Source: an uncultured Actinomycetes bacterium
GTDB lineage: Bacteria; Actinomycetota; Actinomycetes; Nanopelagicales; Nanopelagicaceae
Assembly: GCA_903922325.1 (NCBI GenBank)
Contig: CAIXTG010000133.1
Location: 1-8,037, forward strand
Direction: 5' to 3'
DNA length: 8,037 bases
In this document: in pieces, positions 6,211 to 8,037 of the stretch
Position numbering within the stretch: position 1 is the first letter of the stretch
How the letters are laid out: each line of letters starts with the position of its first letter
Made by a program: the position numbers and the translations under genes
Notes under the pieces: generated by a model
Told to the model about the DNA's origin: nothing
Databases searched by the model: none
What the model saw: the letters and a program-made list of their open reading frames with translations, nothing else

Positions 6211-7205
6211 CCAATCACGGCAATCTGTACGGCCCCAGCTTTACCTTCTTAGGCATTCCAGCCTGTGATCTTGAGGTGCCAGCTAGTTATGCCGATGCCG
6301 ATGTAATTATTCTCGGCGCTCCAATTGATTCCGGGACATCACATCGCTCAGGTGCCAAGTTTGGCCCGCAAGCAATTCGCGGGGGCGATTATTTACCGCA
6401 CGATGGCGAACGTCCGCATCTAGCTCTACGTACTGATGGCCTGAAAGATTTAAAAGTTTACGACGCTGGTGATTTATTAATGCCGGGTGGAGACCTAGTT
6501 GCATCCCTTGAAGTTCTAGCGAATGCAACTGAGCAAATTTCTCGTGCTGGCATAATTCCAGTAATTCTTGGTGGCGATCATTCAATTGCATCTGCCGATG
6601 TTGCCGGTATTGCCAAGCATCGTGGGCTTGGCAAAATTTCGATGATTCACTTTGATGCACATGCCGATACTGGCGCAGATCAAATGGGTGCCCTCGTTGG
6701 TCATGGCACCCCAATGCGCAGATTAATCGATGGCGGCTTTGTACGTGGCGATCGCTTCTTGCAATTAGGTTTGCGTGGTTATTGGCCAGATAACGAAACT
6801 TTGAATTGGATGCGCGATCAAGGTATGCGCAGTTACGAAATGACTGAGATTCATCATCGTGGCCTAGGCCCGGTACTTGATGAATCTTTTGCAACTCTTA
6901 CTAACCAATGCGATGGCGTTTTCTTATCGGTTGATATCGATGTAGTTGATCCAGGCATGGCGCCAGGCACCGGCACCCCTGAGCCAGGTGGCATGACTAG
7001 TCGCGAATTACTTGAAGCAGTGCGCCGAATTTGTTTAGAGCTACCAATTGTTGGAATCGATGTGGTTGAGGTCGCGCCAGCATTTGATAGCGCCGACATC
7101 ACAGCAATCTTGGCTAACCGAGTAGTTCTCGAAGCACTTAGTGCAATTGCTAAGCGTCGCAACGGCACGCCTTATTCACCAACTCAGAATCTGCTTGATC
7201 GATAA
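6207..7205 (+). CDS. speB: Agmatinase-family ureohydrolase (agmatine or other guanidino substrate)
   Basis: This 332-residue cytoplasmic enzyme belongs to the arginase/agmatinase/formiminoglutamase family, which uses two Mn(II) ions to hydrolyse a guanidino group to urea. All metal ligands are visible: His125 in GGDHS, Asp150, His152 and Asp154 in FDAHAD, Asp243 and Asp245 in SVDIDVVDP. Also present are the family's GHGTPMRR (165-172), PGTGTPEPGG (253-262) and Glu288 in DVVEVAPAFD. The N-terminal segment DSGTSHRSGAKFGPQAIR (41-58) is typical of the agmatinase group rather than arginase. If the substrate is agmatine, it yields putrescine. 4-Guanidinobutyrate (giving GABA) is an alternative that would also fit beside a PatD-like dehydrogenase. 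The ATG overlaps the potC stop (ATGA); only a weak GTGAG precedes it. Family assignment is firm, the substrate is not. Confidence 0.87.
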   Translation: MTNHGNLYGPSFTFLGIPACDLEVPASYADADVIILGAPIDSGTSHRSGAKFGPQAIRGGDYLPHDGERPHLALRTDGLKDLKVYDAGDLLMPGGDLVASLEVLANATEQISRAGIIPVILGGDHSIASADVAGIAKHRGLGKISMIHFDAHADTGADQMGALVGHGTPMRRLIDGGFVRGDRFLQLGLRGYWPDNETLNWMRDQGMRSYEMTEIHHRGLGPVLDESFATLTNQCDGVFLSVDIDVVDPGMAPGTGTPEPGGMTSRELLEAVRRICLELPIVGIDVVEVAPAFDSADITAILANRVVLEALSAIAKRRNGTPYSPTQNLLDR

Positions 7206-7208
7206 TAA

Positions 7209-8037
7209 ATGCGCGATTTAGTAATTCTTGGCTCAACCGGGTCGATTGGTGTGCAAGCACTTGAAATAGTTGCGGCAAACCCTGGTGTTTTTAACGTAGT
7301 TGCAATCAGCGCTTACGGCAGTAATCCAGCAGCAATAATTGAGCAAGCCCGCACCTTTAAAGTGCAAGTAATTGGCGTGGTTACAAACGCTGAAGTAATT
7401 CGCGAATCACTGCCTGGCGTAACGGTAATTGATGGCCCAAATGCGACCAGTGAAATTGCCGCAATTACTTGCGAAGTAGTGCTTAACGGCATCACCGGTT
7501 CGATTGGCTTAGGGCCAACGCTTGCCGCCCTTGAAGTTGGCAACAAATTGGCGCTCGCAAATAAAGAATCTTTAGTTGCTGCCGGTGAATTAGTAATGTC
7601 TAAAGCTGCGGAAAACCAATTGATTCCAGTGGATTCTGAGCACAGTGCGATTTGGCAGAGCGCCATGGCGGGCAAGAAGTCCGAAATTGCCAAGTTAGTT
7701 CTAACTGCAAGTGGCGGGCCATTTAGAAATCGCCGCGATTTAAGCGAGGTCACAATTGCCGACGCGCTTGCACATCCAACTTGGGCCATGGGACAAGTTG
7801 TAACAATTAACTCAGCTACGTTGATGAATAAGTCACTTGAAATTATTGAAGCACATTACTTATTTGATATGCCATATCGCCAAATCGAAGCAGTGATTCA
7901 TCCGCAATCGATTGTGCATTCAATGGTCGAATACATAGATGGTTCAACTTTGGCTCAGCTAAGCCCGCCGAATATGAAAGGGCCAATTGCCTACGCCATT
8001 AATTGGCCAGTGCGATTAACAAGTGCAACCAAAGCAA
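7209..8037 (+). CDS. dxr: 1-Deoxy-D-xylulose 5-phosphate reductoisomerase Dxr, N-terminal 276 codons (3' end outside the window)
   Basis: The frame is open from ATG 7209 to the window edge, giving 276 of the usual ~390-400 residues. Dxr converts DXP to 2-C-methyl-D-erythritol 4-phosphate with NADPH, the committed step of the MEP isoprenoid pathway in the cytoplasm. Visible motifs are the NADPH-binding GSTGSIG (8-14), NGITGSIGL (93-101), LALANKESLV (114-123), metal ligands Asp142 and Glu144 in PVDSEHSAIWQ, TASGGPFR (166-173), the flexible substrate loop HPTWAMG (189-195), the substrate/metal segment NSATLMNKSLE with Lys208 and Glu211, and HPQSIVHSMV (231-240). The start fits the family N-terminus exactly. 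It lies 3 bp after the ureohydrolase stop, with no ribosome binding site and no room for a separate leader, so it looks co-transcribed with and translationally coupled to the polyamine genes. Confidence 0.97.
   Translation, partial: MRDLVILGSTGSIGVQALEIVAANPGVFNVVAISAYGSNPAAIIEQARTFKVQVIGVVTNAEVIRESLPGVTVIDGPNATSEIAAITCEVVLNGITGSIGLGPTLAALEVGNKLALANKESLVAAGELVMSKAAENQLIPVDSEHSAIWQSAMAGKKSEIAKLVLTASGGPFRNRRDLSEVTIADALAHPTWAMGQVVTINSATLMNKSLEIIEAHYLFDMPYRQIEAVIHPQSIVHSMVEYIDGSTLAQLSPPNMKGPIAYAINWPVRLTSATKA

Noticed and set aside
6307..6894. Antisense open frame of 195 codons inside the ureohydrolase gene
   Set aside because: It lies wholly opposite a gene with complete catalytic motifs, has a His/Gln/Arg-heavy composition typical of a reverse-strand shadow, and has no recognisable domain.
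7195..7208. GATAAT just before dxr considered as a -10 promoter box
   Set aside because: Transcription would begin inside the dxr coding sequence, past its only plausible start codon, so this cannot serve dxr.
7313..7789. Antisense open frame of 158 codons at the window's end
   Set aside because: It is the reverse-strand shadow of dxr, whose own frame is easy to overlook only because its stop codon lies beyond the window.

Overview
The window reads as a piece of a lower-GC actinobacterial chromosome, most like the small-genome freshwater lineages (Nanopelagicales/acI: Planktophila, Nanopelagicus). The clues are the rlmN...dxr order seen in Actinobacteria, a twin-arginine plus lipobox signal on the binding protein, weak or absent Shine-Dalgarno sites at several genes, tight packing, and a base composition that by eye sits in the 40s percent GC. 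The lineage is an inference; the genes themselves are clear. Everything is on the + strand.

Layout: (1) positions 1-612, the C-terminal part of the radical-SAM RNA methyltransferase RlmN, cut by the window start. (2) 639-2066, a gamma-aminobutyraldehyde (betaine-aldehyde-like) dehydrogenase of the PatD/YdcW type. (3) 2067-2161, the longest non-coding stretch (95 bp), ending in a strong ribosome binding site. (4) 2162-6210, a complete polyamine-type ABC importer: lipoprotein receptor PotD, ATPase PotA, permeases PotB and PotC, with gaps of 9 bp or 4-bp ATGA overlaps. (5) 6207-7205, an agmatinase-family ureohydrolase overlapping potC by 4 bp. (6) 7209 to the window end, the first 276 codons of Dxr, the second enzyme of the MEP isoprenoid pathway, starting only 3 bp after the ureohydrolase stop.

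Together, genes 2-5 look like a catabolic cassette. A polyamine or guanidino-amine is imported by PotABCD, a guanidino group may be removed as urea by the ureohydrolase, and the aldehyde produced from the amine is oxidised by PatD to GABA (or to 4-guanidinobutyrate). The amine-to-aldehyde step (transaminase, oxidase or dehydrogenase) and GABA breakdown (gabT/gabD) are not in this window. The cassette sits between two housekeeping genes, rlmN and dxr, and dxr appears to depend on transcription coming through it.

No RNA gene, CRISPR array, mobile element, attachment site, origin or clear hairpin terminator was seen. I found no evidence of a wholly new system. The points most worth a second look are the cassette's position and coupling to dxr, the unresolved ureohydrolase substrate, the altered aromatic box in PotD, and a composition shift at the 3' end of patD.
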